From assembly GCA_016946835.1 (NCBI GenBank), contig JACVTC010000035.1, positions 1,091,001-1,155,000 of the forward strand: a DNA stretch of 64,000 nt. The letters are read 5' to 3'. The stretch's first letter is position 1. Every line of letters starts with the position of its first letter. The DNA comes from Neocallimastix lanati (nom. inval.) (lineage: Eukaryota; Neocallimastigomycota; Neocallimastigomycetes; Neocallimastigales; Neocallimastigaceae). The notes beneath the pieces were generated by a model. The model did no database searches. It was not told where the DNA came from and was given only the letters and a program-made list of their open reading frames with translations. Of the stretch, positions 1 through 14,356 are shown in pieces. The position numbers were made by a program, and so were the translations under genes.

Positions 1-951
1 GATTGAATAAAATAAAATAAAATAAAATAAAATAAAATAAAATAAAATAAAATAAAATAAAATAAAATAAAATAAAATAAAATAAAATAAAATAAAATAA
101 AATAAAATAAAATAAAATAAAATAAAATAAAATAAAATAAAATAAAATAAAATAAAATAAAATAAAATAAATAGTTGAAATATAAATATGAAGTACAGAT
201 TGAATAAAATAAAATAAAATAAAATAAAATAAAATAAAATAAAATAAAATAAAATAAAATAAAATAAAATAAAATAAAATAAAATAAAATAAAATAAAAT
301 AAAATAAAATAAAATAAATATTGAATATGAATATAAGTACAGATTGAATAAAATAAAATAAAATAAAATAAAATAAAATAAAATAAAATAAAATAAAATA
401 AAATAAAATAAAATAAAATAAAATAAAATAAAATAAAATAAAATAAAATAAATATTGAATATGAATATAAGTACAGATTGAATAAAATAAAATAAAATAA
501 AATAAAATAAAATAAAATAAAATAAAATAAAATAAAATAAAATAAAATAAAATAAAATAAAATAAAATAAAATAAAATAAAATAAAATAAAATAAAATAA
601 AATAAAATAAAATAAAATAAATAGTTGAAATATAAATATGAAATACAGATTGAATAAAATAAAATAAAATAAAATAAAATAAAATAAAATATAATAAAAT
701 AAAACAAAAAGTAGAATATTAAATAAGAAAGTACAGATTGAATAAAATAAAATAAAATAAAATAAAATAAAATAAAATAAAATAAAATAAAAAAAAAATA
801 TGATAAAAGAAATATTGAATATGAATATAAGTACAGATTGAATAAAATAAAATAAAAGAAATATTGAATATGAATATAAGTACAGATTGAATAAAATAAA
901 ATAAAAGAAATATTGAATATGAATATAAGTACAAGATTGAATAAAAAAAAA
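1..951. repeat. Composite satellite: AAAAT pentamer blocks with a fixed spacer
   Basis: Blocks of (AAAAT)n, about 170 bp down to about 15 bp long, are separated by a conserved spacer of about 28-31 bp. Each spacer runs from TTGAAATATAAATATGA or TTGAATATGAATATAAG into GTACAGATTG. I count about nine spacer copies, near 172, 319, 451, 622, 710, 810, 860, 910 and 930. Blocks shorten and decay towards the right, so this looks like the degenerating right edge of a larger array that continues left of the window. No gene is present, and open frames across it are only the translated repeat. Confidence 0.95.
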
Positions 952-1044
952 TAAAATAAAATAAAAAAATATATAGATTAAAAAAATATAGAAAAAATAA
1001 AATAAAATAAATAATAAATATACACAAATAAATAATATATATAC

Positions 1045-1345
1045 ACAAATAAATAATAAATAATAAATAATAAATAATAAATAATAAATAATAAATAATA
1101 AATAATAAATAATAAATAATAAATAATAAATAATAAATAATAAATAATAAATAATAAATAATAAATAATAAATAATAAATAATAAATAATAAATAATAAA
1201 TAATAAATAATAAATAATAAATAATAAATAATAAATAATAAATAATAATAAATAATAAATAATAAATAATAAATAATAAATAATAAATAATAAATAATAA
1301 ATAATAAATAATAAATAATAAATAATAAATAATAAATAAAAATAT
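1045..1345. repeat. Heptanucleotide (AAATAAT)n array
   Basis: About 300 bp of nearly perfect 7-bp tandem repeats, with one shorter unit near 1245. It follows directly on the composite satellite but has a different unit, so it is a separate expansion. Confidence 0.95.
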
Positions 1346-3268
1346 AAAATAATAAATAATATATTATATATAATTAAATTTAAATTATAATTAGAATAGT
1401 AATTTATAGACTAGTTACTATTTTCTACATTTGTAACGAAAAAAAATAAAAATAAAATTTTATTCTGATCAGTTTTTTTTGACCGATCAACTTAATTTCT
1501 AATTAGAAAATTTTTTTTTATACATTACAATCTTTATTATACTACTACATTAATAATAATATTAATACATGATTTTTTTTAGATGGAATATATTTTAATT
1601 TTTTTAATCAAATTTTTTATTTAAAAATTTTAATAAATACAATAATATGGATTATTAAGCAATGTAAATATCACATACTAGAAATAAATATTATTATATA
1701 TATAATATATTTATAATTATTTATAAAGTTATTTTTACATATATTAAATTAATTAAAATTTTGATTTTATATAATTATTTATAAATAATTAATTACATAC
1801 ATACGTAATACAAATAATAATATAATATATTGTAAAAAATTTAATGTTAATATTTAAATAAATTTTTTTTTATTTTTCTTTCCCTTTTTTTTTTCTATCT
1901 GTTGTATAAAATTATTTGATTATAGTACGAAGTAATAATTAAAAATTATATAAGAAATATTAAATTATATTATTATATTATATAATTTAATATAAAATTA
2001 ATATTATTAAAAAAAAAAAAAAAAGAATAAAATAAAAAAACCCAGTATTTTTTTTTATATAATTTTTTTAAATCATTAATTTATAAATAGTAATAAAAAT
2101 AAAAATTATATTTAATACTGTTAATTATTATACTAAAAACTATTAAAAACCAATGTATTAGAAAATTGATTTTTTTTTTTTCCACAAGAAAAAAAATTTG
2201 ATATAAACCCAACTGTAATATTATTTTTATTTATCAATTCTATAATAAAATAATTTATATAAATGTTAATGAAATAATTATTATTAAGAATATTTAATAT
2301 TGCATTATAAAATTATCAAACATATTATTTATTATTATTTTTTTTATTGTATTTTATTTATCTTTTCCCCCTCTTTTTTCTGAAATGAATATCTAATATG
2401 TTATTTTTTTTCAATATATATAAATCCTATATAAAATTATATATTATAATATATATATGTATATATATATAGATTTTACAAAAGAAAATTTCCATTAGTA
2501 ATTTTATTTTAATCCAACATTATTTTCATATTCAAACCATATTATTTAATTATAAATGTAATAATTTCACTTTAAATATAAAAAGATACCTTTTAATAAA
2601 TAATATTATGTTTTATATAACTTGTTATAAAATAATTTTAACATAAATATATATATTTAAAATATATTCAATAGTTACAATTATATAAAATAAAACGAAT
2701 AATTTATTATATATTGAATTTCAACGAATTCAATAAACTTTATTTTTATAATATTCATAAATATTAAATTATTTAATAGAGTATTTAAATTAACTAATTT
2801 AGAAAAAGAATTTTAAATTAAAAAATTTTGGTAAATATTTGAATAATGTATTTTTAAAAGTCAAAAAAATATTTTTATTAAAATGAATATATTATATATT
2901 ATTAGCGTTAAAATACTATCAATCAATTAATAATAATAATAAAAACATATCAAAAGGGTTCATCACAAACAAGAAGTTAAGGAATGTTTTAAAATTTTAA
3001 AGACTTTATGTTAATTTTTAATTAAAAAAATCCGAAAAAAGTATTTATTCAATCATTTTATAAACTATATATATAATTTTTTAAATAGCATAAAATATAT
3101 AAAAGTATTAATATATATATAAATATAAGTGAATTAATTATTGATTCTTAATATTTAAAATTTATTTTGTTCTTTATAGAAAAATTCATTCTATTTATAT
3201 AGTCGAGGCCACATTCAATTTTTATTATTTATTTTACTTATTATAATAAATAATCATATTAATAAAAA
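1346..3268. other. Intergenic A/T-rich DNA upstream of the 18-exon gene
   Basis: I see no reading frame, RNA or mobile-element signature here. The stretch is A/T with short homopolymers. The last 100 bp before the ATG at 3269 contain a small less A/T-rich patch (AGTCGAGGCCACATTC, near 3201) that may belong to the promoter or 5' leader of the next gene. Confidence 0.7.
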
Positions 3269-3648
3269 ATGTCATCAACTGAACAGACAAATGCAAAAAT
3301 TAAAATTAGAGTCAAACCTTTAGATTTATCAAGGTAAAAAAAGGAAATATAAGCATTAATAATTTAGTTTTAAATTTAACATTTCATTAAATATCATATT
3401 AAATGATAAATTGAATATATATTTTAATAATAGATATGCTAAAAGTAATGAACAAAAATTAATTAGTCGTTGGGCTAATCAACTTATTAATTTGATTTTT
3501 TCTGATGAAATTTCAACTATTAGTCGTCCAATCTTTTTATTAAGACATTTAAATAGTTCAAGTAGAAATACTTTAGCAGGTATTATAGAATTTAGATTAT
3601 ATTTTTTATTAAATATATTTCTTTTAATATAAATAAAAATAATATGTC

Positions 3649-3690
<42 letters not shown>

Positions 3691-5362
3691 TTATATTTTT
3701 CATTTTTTTTTAAACTTTAATAAATAAATATTGAAAAGTGAATCGTTGTCCAAATGTAATTTATGTACCCGATCCATTTCAGGCTGATACCATTCAATCT
3801 ATCTTTAATCAATTAAAAAGCCCATCTGTTTTAACTTGGAATAACATATTTGAATGCTTAAACTCAGGATCTTTTGATAGTATAATTAAGAAAGAAGAAG
3901 AGTAATAATCATATATATATATATATTGTGAAATATTTAATTATTATAGAGTTAATATTTATATATTTATTAATAAATATTTATATGATTTTTTTTATAA
4001 TAGATTTGAGGAAATAGATTTGGCATCAATAGAATCATTCTTTTTAGTATTATTATATTTTATATGTTTTGCTCATCAAGAAATGAATTATCAGTTGGAA
4101 GAACCATTTTCTGAAATTTTACAATCAATAATGAAAAAAGTTAGTTAATATATTTAATTTTTGATATATTAGTATATATTAAATATTATTTAATTAATAT
4201 AATGTTATAATCTAATAAAATATATGAAAATTTTTTTTATTCTTTTAATCAAATAATATTTAATATTCTAATAATATTCTATTAATAAAAATGAATAAAA
4301 AATAAAAATAAAAGGAATTAAAAATAATGCAAAATTCATCTTTATCAAGTAATTTATGGGAAACAGTATTTAAGAAAAAAAATCTAAGATTTGAAAGTTA
4401 TGCAACAGGAAATTCACCAAAGTAATTTTTAATTATTAGAATTCTATATTAATAAAAAAAACAATAGAAAGAAAAACAATTCTTTTTTTCTAATATAAAA
4501 TTATTATAAATAAAATGAAATAATATAAATAAAAAAAAAAATTTTTTTTTTATACTTATATGATAGATACTGTCCAAGTAATGTTTATTTCAATGAAATA
4601 TTGGATTGCATACGACTTCGTAATCAAAATCAAAGTAAATTTATTAAAGCAATTAATGAAAAGAAAGGTGATCATTCACGTATGGAGTTAGAACAGTTAG
4701 GTCGTCTTTTACAATGTTCTTTTTATACATTTTTAGAATTTTCAATGTTTAGTGAATATTTAGTAAGTTTTTATTAATTATATAAATAAAATGCTTTATA
4801 TATATATATATATATAATTAATACTTAATTTTGTATGATATTTTATAGACTATAGAAAACATTAAAGTTTTATCTAAATATGCTAAAAATCTCCCAGCAT
4901 CATGGTTTACACCAGACTTTTTGCAAACGACCTTAAATTTAGCTAAACGTGAAAGGGACAAACCAGTTAATGAATCATGTCTTAAAGAAATATTAGAGAT
5001 TTATGTTTGGTGGATGAAAAAAAATTGTAATCATTATATATATATATTTTAAATATAACTTTTTATTAAAAAATATAAAAAAATATAATACTAATAATAT
5101 TAATAATTATATATATTATAAAATAAAATTATTTTATTTAGCATCTTTTCTTTCAATGACTCTTGCCACTGATATTATTGAATTTGTATTAGAAATTGCT
5201 TCAATACCGGATCTCATATGTCATGCAACACTAATTATTTGTTCAGCTGCTGGTAAATTATTACTGCATTATATGTTAAATATAAATATATTAATTATTT
5301 AATTTTTATACAATTTTAAATTTTTATTTATTTAATTATATTATTATTATTATCATTATTAC

Positions 5363-5396
<34 letters not shown>

Positions 5397-7007
5397 TTAA
5401 ATATTCAATTAAAAATATTAATAATTTTATTAATATTTAAATTTATTAGATAAGTTATCAGCAGAATATGTTTTACGTCTATCAAATATGTTAGCAGAAT
5501 TATTAAGTAATGATAAGCAACTTTGGAAAGAGTAAGCAATTAATTTTTTGTTAATTTTTTATTATTTTTTATAATAATATAAAATAGTTGAACTTAAAAT
5601 AAAATTAATATAATTTTATTTATTGAAATATATATATTTATATATAATACTCTCCAAAAAATTAATAAATATTATGTAATATTAGTTCTGAAAAAATTAG
5701 TTCAATTACACCAGGATTAGCTCATTTAATGAAACTCATACCCTATCCAGGTGTAATATCTTCAGCAATGATTAATTCATGGAATCTTTGTAAAGAAAAT
5801 TATAAATTATTACACATTTATCAATTTATTTTAAAAGAAAAATTACAGGAAGCTGGTCTAATAGGTGTTGGTGTTATTAAAAGGAAAAAAAGAAATAGTA
5901 TAAACAATGGATGGTTATATGAAATAATTAAATCTTGTGATAATAAGGAAAAACCAGTACAATCTTTGTATGCCATGGCTGGTATATTGTAAATATTAAA
6001 TAGTATTTAGAAAAATAAAATATATATATATATATAAAATAATAAATTAAAAAAAAAAAAAATTCAATTAATTACTAATATGATATAATAATATTTCTAA
6101 ATATTTATTTAAAATTTAATTTAATTAAATATTATTGTTTATTAGAAAAGGATTTCATCCATATACTACAGATAATTTCTTACGATCAAATGAATCTAGT
6201 CTTGTATTTGATAAAATGACAAAAATATTTTCACAAAAAATTTTACTTTTATTAGATAAATTAGAAGATATTCCTGGAGCTAAAGGTATTAATAAAAAAA
6301 AAAAAAAAAAAAAAAAATTAATATTAATAATAAATTATACTAATATTATATTTAATATAAATAAGTAATGAATACAAAGAAGATAAAAAATATTAAATTT
6401 ATAATTTCATTAATCTTTGAAAATGCTTTATATAGAGTGTGTATCATACTGCTTCTCTGAATGTTTTAATATTATAGAATTAATTGAATTAGATCATAAA
6501 ACATTCTCAAAACTTTTTATTGATGAAAGATTATTAAAAGCTCTTTTTGATAATATGATCAATGAATTAAGACTTGATGATGATTTTTTTGATAATATGT
6601 ATAAAGGAAGCCTATCTAAAGTAAATATTATAATAAAAATAAATATTGTAATATATATTATTTAAGAACTCTTATTATTAATTTATTAAATTGTTTAATT
6701 TTATTATTATCAACCTCATTATTATTATTATTATTATTATTTTTTTTTTTTTTTTTTTTTTATTAGGATAATTCATATCAAGAAGCATTTACAAAAAAAT
6801 TAGAAAATCCATTATTCAACTCATTAGGTAAACAGTCAAAAGCATTTGGTGTTATATTATGGAATCATATAGATCATCTTGAAAATCTTTATAATTTAGA
6901 AAGAAGATCAGCTGGTGAAAAGAGAGTTTTAAATATATATGAAGGGTAATTATATATATATATATTATTATTATTATTATTATTATTTTATTATTATTTA
7001 TTGTTTC

Positions 7008-7098
<91 letters not shown>

Positions 7099-9525
7099 TT
7101 ATAGAAATATAAATCTTTTATAAATTAATTCCTATAAAATCAAATATATTAATTTTAATTGTTTATAGATTTACCAACTTTTTAAAAGAGTTGTATATTA
7201 AGTGGAAGAATTGTAAATTAAATGATGAAAGTACTAAAATGATAAATGACAAGCCTTTAAGTAAGCTATTAATTTTTGGTATATATATTTTTATATAAAA
7301 TTAGTCAATATCATTCAATTTTAATCATTCTGAATATTTAATTATTAATTAAATAATAATAATTATAATTATAATAATATTATTATAATTATTTATTATT
7401 GATTAGAACCTCAAGAGTTAATTTTACGATACTTCAGAGATCTTTTGTTTATATATACAATGATTACAAAATGTTTATATCTTGATCCTCATCCACATAC
7501 TCCAACAGTTTATGATGAAGAAGATGATCCACAAAAGAAAAGAAAGATAGATTTTAGAACATGTATGATTTTAAATTCTTTAAATGCTTTTTCATATTTA
7601 CACTTTGTAACTATTTCATTTGGTGAAGATGGATTTGATATTTGGAGAGATGTTATTGAAGAAATTATATCTCAAATAGAGCAGTTAAAACCAGATGGTT
7701 TGATAGAAGATGTAGTATCACAATTTAAAGTGGAAGATATAAATAGTGAGTATTTAAAAGTTTAATATTATTTTTTTATAATGATTAATGTGTTATATAA
7801 TATAATATATAATAATATTGATAATTCTTTATATATACTTATTAATATGATATAATATAATAACAACATATAATAATAACAATCATAAATAATAATAATA
7901 ATATCAAAAAAGTTAATTCAAGTACAATGGAAAAATATAGATTTATATTCTTCTTATATGTATCTAAGCGATTAATATCACATTTATCATCTCATTTTGT
8001 TCATCAATTTATGTATAGACCAATATCTCAGTAAGTTTTATTATTATTATTATTATTATTATTAAATATAGATTCATATATATATATATAATATGTATAT
8101 ATTTGTATGTAAATATGATATAATAATTTATTAATAATAATTTTATATATTTTATTTTATTTTATTTTATTTTATTTTTATTTTTATTTGAATATCTGAA
8201 AAATATTAGATTTTTATCAATACAGGTCATAGATGCAAAGAATAATACCAATAATATAAATTATGATTTGTTTAATTCATCACATAAAACATGTTTATCA
8301 ATTTTTGAAAACCCCGAAAAATTTAAGCAACTAATATTATCAATAGCCGATGATTATTCTAATTTATTGATAAATGTAATTTTATTCATATAATAATTCT
8401 TTACTATAAATATTTTAATATTTTATAATAATCATAATAATTAAAATAAAAATTATTAATTATATATATATTTTATTTATATTATTTAATTTTTAATTTT
8501 TATTAATTATATATATATACATATATATTATTTATATTATTTAATTTTAATTTTTTTTTTTTTTTTTTTAATATTTTTATTTTTATTGTATTTATTTTAT
8601 TTTATTTTGTTAAATATTAAAGAATTATCCAAATAATATTGATTATCAACGTCTAAGACAAGGTTACTTTTCATTGATTCGTGGTTTATCATCATCCATT
8701 TCATTTAATAATTCAGAAAAATTATTTACAGATAATGAAGAAGAAGATATGATGGCTTATGATGAACAAATTGAACCTGAACAAAAAAATGAAAATGCAA
8801 ATTCGGAAAATAGTCTAAATAGTGAAGAATGTGATATTGTTGCTTTACGTTGTTTATTAAAATTAACAAATAAAATTTATAAATATTCAGATTTAATTAC
8901 ATCAAGTACATCAAATGATAGTAATAGTAAAAATAATTCATATAAAGCTCAACTTATTACAGAACGTGGTCATTTCATTACAGTTTTATTTGATCAAATT
9001 CAATGTGTTAGTCTTCCAGTAATGGAAATTTTATTAGAAATAATAAAACAAATTGTATTAAATAATTGTATTATAATTGATTTCAATTGTCAAAATATTC
9101 ATACAATTTATCATAAGAATAACAAATCGAATGAAGATAGAGATAGACGCAATACTATGGAAGATGAGGATGAAGATGAAGAAGAATCTATGAATGATCA
9201 ACAAGAAGATAATGAAAGAGAAAATTCAATACTAGGGTCATCTGAAAAAATTACTTTATGTGAAGATTTGGTACCATTAAATTCTCAACTTTGGAAATCT
9301 TTATATGATACTGTAAGTTCTGCACGATTGGATAGAAGAAAAGCTGAACGTTGTGTATTATGGTATCTCTCGCTCTTTAATACAAAAAAGAATAATGCCA
9401 AAGAATTAATAAATGATGATGAATTAAAATCTAAAAAATCAAGTAATATAGATGATAATGGCGAGGATACAGAAAGTGAGGATGATCAAGAACGTTCTAC
9501 ACGTATTCCAAAATCAAAGTTATAA
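3269..9525 (+). CDS. Unrecognised ~1202-aa mostly helical protein (18 exons)
   Basis: The model has 18 exons: 3269-3333, 3434-3579, 3739-3901, 4004-4139, 4315-4421, 4567-4762, 4849-5026, 5142-5252, 5450-5531, 5686-5988, 6146-6285, 6436-6620, 6767-6945, 7169-7260, 7407-7745, 7913-8030, 8210-8375 and 8623-9525. All use GT-AG junctions and the spliced length is 3609 bp. The start is the first ATG (MSSTEQTNAKIKIRVKP). The protein is rich in Leu, Ile and Lys amphipathic helices without membrane segments or signal peptide, as in HEAT/ARM-type alpha-solenoids. Near residues 775-780 a small basic patch, QKKRKID, could be a nuclear signal. The C-terminal exon has an acidic, low-complexity insert (around EDEDEDEEESMNDQQED), a conserved-looking segment LWKSLYDTVSSARLDRRKAE, and an acidic tail ending RIPKSKL. 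I do not recognise the family and assign no function. The coding structure is well supported; the identity is open. Confidence 0.85.
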
Positions 9526-9900
9526 TTAATATCATATATTAGTTATATTTATAAAAAAAAAAAAATAACAAAAAAATAAAAATAAAAAAAAAATTTTTTT
9601 TTTATTACCTTCTTTCTATTAGTTATTATGTATTGTATTATCTTAATCTTTGTTTCTTTATTTTTATTTTTATATTTTTTTTGTCAAAGAGAAAAAAAAA
9701 AAAAAAAAATAGCAAAAGAAAATTATATATATTTGAAAAAACAAAAAGAAATATTTTTATATATATATAATTAAAAAAAAAAAAAATCATCAATATTAAT
9801 ATTTTTTAATTTATAAATTTGGTTTAAAGTTTAAATAAATAAAAAATATAAATAATAATAATAATATAATAATTTAATAATAATAATAATAATATAATAA

Positions 9901-9933
<33 letters not shown>

Positions 9934-10132
9934 GTATAGTAACAAATAAATATATAAATAAATTTAATAATAATAATAAAAAAAAAAAAAAAAAAAAAAA
10001 AAATAAAAAAAAAATAAATAAATAAATATGAACTATTAAAATGAAAAATGAAAAAATAAAAAAATAAAAAAAAGTAAACATTAATATAAAAAATTAACAT
10101 AAATAAAATAAAATAAATAAATGTAAATAAAA

Positions 10133-10205
<73 letters not shown>

Positions 10206-10360
10206 TAATATGATTATTAAAAAAATATAAAATTTATTTATTTTTTTTTAATATAATTAGTATATAAACTATATAAAATTTTTGATGCATAATAATATAT
10301 GTATTATTTTTTACAAATTTATATATACGATTTTTTTTTCTTTTTTTATTATTTAGTTAT

Positions 10361-10411
<51 letters not shown>

Positions 10412-12278
10412 ATATTTATTTTATTTTTTATTTTATTTTATTTTATTTTATTTTATTTCATTTCATTATTAATTTTTTCTTTTTCAATTCAATTGATGTC
10501 TTTCATTTATTTATCAATTACTTTAAGAGAAATATATTTTTAATAATTTGTATTAACTATTTAGATTGTAATATTCTCTATGATTATTTAAATAAAAGTA
10601 TTAATAATTCAACTTATTTATTTATTAATTTATTTATTTATTTATTAATTTATTAATTTATTAATTTGTTAATTTATAAATTTTTTTTAATAATATTTTA
10701 TTCAGTAATTTTTAAAATAAAAATACATATGTATAATACTATACTAAAAATAATTATTTAGATTTATTTTTCTTTTTTATTATTTATTATACATATTTCA
10801 TTAGATGAGATTAACATAAATATGCGCTAGATTTTAAAATTTATTTAAAAATAACTCTAAAGGTTTATCCAAATGAATATAATCAATATTAATGATACAA
10901 ACTATAACTAATATAATAATAATAAACTTTGTATTATTTAATATATAAGCTACAATACATTATACATATATTATTAATTCGCCGCCACAAATATATACAT
11001 TATTAGTACATTAATTATTAAATAGTTATTAAAATTAATTATTAGTTATTATAAATTTTATTTATTATATTTTGTTAAACTGTAATATACTCTTTCATGT
11101 AATATTTATATAATTATATTTAAGTAAATAAAAGCCATATAAACTATAAATAAATAATTTATACTGAAATTGTGAAAATCTTATTTTCATTCTTTAACAT
11201 ATATATATATTACATGTTATATTTTACATATTGGCAAATAAAGTTTATCTTTTATGTTATTTTAATCTTAACATATTATAATGACCGAGTATAATTAATT
11301 ACTATAAATTATTAATGGAATTAATTCTATAAGAAATAATTAATACTCTAATATTAATTATTAAATATAATAATTTTTTATTTAAAAATTAAATATTAAT
11401 TAAAATAATAAAGTTACTTCATCAAAAATAATATATTTGATATTATATCAATTCTTATATATGTATATATAATTTTATTTTATTTTATTTTTTTTTTTTT
11501 ATAGTTTAGTTTAAAGCAATATAAAATTATAAAAAAAAAGTAATTGAAATTTCCTAATTATTTAGTTGAAATTTAAAAAATTATATTAAAAAAAAATAAT
11601 AAACTTATATATAAACTTATATATATATATATATATATATAATTTAAAAGAGAAAATACAACAAAATTTTAAATGTAATAAATATATAATTAACATTTTT
11701 TTTCGAATTGTTAATCATTTATTTTATTAGTATTATATACATATATGTATATAAATAAATAAATAAATAAATAAATATATATATAAATAAATATATAAAT
11801 ATATAAATATATAAATATTTTAATATTTTAATATTTTAATATTAAAAGAAGAAAAGTAATTAAAATATAATAATAAATAAATAATAGAAAAGAAAATAAT
11901 TAATTGAAGTTTTTCTTTATTATAATATTGAATAATAATAAATAATAACAAAATTATAAAATAATAATTATAAATATATATATATATTAAGAAAAACTAA
12001 AAATAAATTATTAATAGATAAAAAAAAAATAAAAAATAAAAAATAAAAAATAAAAAATAAAAAATAAAAATACAAAAAGAGAAAATAATAATAATAAAAA
12101 AAAAGCACCATCAAAATAAGTAATTATTCAATCAAATTTTACAGCATATATAAATTATAAACAATATATAATAATATTATAAAATCGAGTACATATATAT
12201 ATAAAATAATATCATTTATGTACATGATAAAACAAAGAATTAATTAATAATAATAATAAAAAAAGTAATAATAAAATA
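9526..12278. other. Intergenic DNA with microsatellites and homopolymers
   Basis: No gene is visible. The stretch holds AAT-type arrays (about 9856-9932 and 10133-10203), a poly-A run near 9979-10003, a poly-T run of more than 40 bp at about 10363-10405, and short ATTT/AAAT tetranucleotide arrays. One isolated G/C cluster (TTCGCCGCCAC near 10979) stands out but has no further structure. Confidence 0.7.
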
Positions 12279-12365
12279 ATGAATAATTCAGGTAAATTTC
12301 AATTTTATGAATTATCCATTGAATGAAAATGGATTTCCTTTAAATAAGCATGTCACTATTTTTAA

Positions 12366-12432
<67 letters not shown>

Positions 12433-14317
12433 GTAGTAGTAGTAGTAATAATAACAATAATAATAAATAAAATTTAAAATATAGAAATAATTGAAATATT
12501 GGATTTTTACTTTATAAATTATTTTTTTTTAATACTATAAAATATAATTTTTGAAATCAATTTAAAGTATTATTAAATATTATTATTTTTATTTATAATT
12601 AAATATAGATATTAATATTGATAATAATACGAATGATTCTTTGAAGTATGTATAAAAATTTTTAAAATATAAACATAAAAATAACAAAAAAAAATTTAAT
12701 TTTATTAATAAATTATTTAAATTATATATAAAAATTAATTAAATAAATATTTAAATATAATTTATTTAATTTATTTATTCTAAATAAAATTTAATCCAGA
12801 ATTAATTCAAAGAAATTGTTATGGAGAAAACATTCATCACATTTACCAGGAAGGTAAAATTAATAATATATTTATTTATTATAATTTTAAAATGTATAAT
12901 TGAATTTAATAAATTTATATATATTTTATAGTATTCTTTTAGTTTCAAATTCTTCTGAACTTTCAACTAATCAAAATACTAATAGAGACAATAAAAAGTG
13001 AATTTTAAAAGCATTTAATAATTTATAATATTATTTTTACCTATTCATATATATATTAATATTAACAATCATTTATTAACATTTGAATTTATTGTGTAAT
13101 ATTTTTAAAACTTGAAAAATATTTAAAAATCAAAGTACAAATTCTGCGTCAGACGGTAATAGTAAAGAATTTTTTGATTATATTTTTACAGAAAAGAATT
13201 GGACCGAGAATCTTTTGACAGGAGATAAAACCAATACACAAGATTCAATAAAGGAAAATTCAAAACTTGAAACTAAGTTTGTTGATAATAGTCATAATCA
13301 AGACGAAAATCTACAAAATATACTTGAAAATAATATTAATACCGAAAAGGAAATTCAAATTACTACGGATAAAAGTGTTAACAATATAAATAATAATAAT
13401 AATTATAACGATAATACTGTTAATATAAATAATAAAGAAGAAAATATTAGCCAAAATAATATAACGAAAGAAAGCAATATTAATAGTGATAATCCTTCAT
13501 TAAAAGAAGTTAAAAATAATACTTCAAAATCAAATAATATTATAAATAAAGAAAACGATTCATTAAACAACAACAACAATAATAATAATAATAATAATAA
13601 TAATAATTCTATAAATACTGATAATAACAAAGAATTTCTCATAATTAATGAAGAAAAAATAAAAAAGGGAAAAGAAGATAAAGAAGAAGATAAAGAAGAA
13701 GATAAAAAAGAAGATAAAAAAGAAGATAAAGAAAAAGAAGAAGAAAAGGAAGAAGAAAAAGAAAAAGAAGAAGGAAAGGAAGAAGAAAAAGAAATTGATA
13801 CAAAAAACATGGAAGATAGTATATATAATATGATTTATCTAATTTTTTTTTTTAATATAAAATTCTCAAAAAACTGATATTTGATTAATATTAAAATACA
13901 AATATTTCATATATTAAAAATATATATTAAAGATTCTGAGTATTCTATACATAAAATTAAACAGTTTGAAGAATTATTAGATACACCGAATATTGATTTA
14001 GGTAATTAATATTAAAAATTACAATAAAGATATAAAAGTTATTATTATTTATAATAATTTAATATTTGCTTGAGTTTATTTTTAAATTAATATTTACTTT
14101 TAAATACAATTTTTTTTTTATTGAAGTCAAGTTAAGAAAATTATCATGGTCTGGTATACCTAAAAAATTTAGACCTATGGTGTGGCAATTACTTATGGTA
14201 AATATTTTTAATAATAATAATAATAATAATACTATATAAATAATAATTTTTATTTACTTAATTATTATTAAATAAAATTTTATTAATATTAATTTTAATA
14301 ATCAATATTTTTTATTT

Positions 14318-14356
<39 letters not shown>

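Noticed and set aside
719-1048. Minus-strand 109-codon frame rich in Phe, Ile, Leu and Tyr
   Set aside because: It is the translation of the AAAAT satellite; no non-repetitive coding content.
9824-10100. Two overlapping minus-strand hydrophobic frames
   Set aside because: They are poly-A and AAT arrays read backwards.
10975-10995. Isolated G/C cluster TTCGCCGCCAC
   Set aside because: Single short word without pairing partner, repeat or nearby gene start.
13403-13810. Minus-strand Ser/Phe/Leu-rich frame of 135 codons
   Set aside because: Antisense shadow of the charged low-complexity exon of the RabGAP gene.
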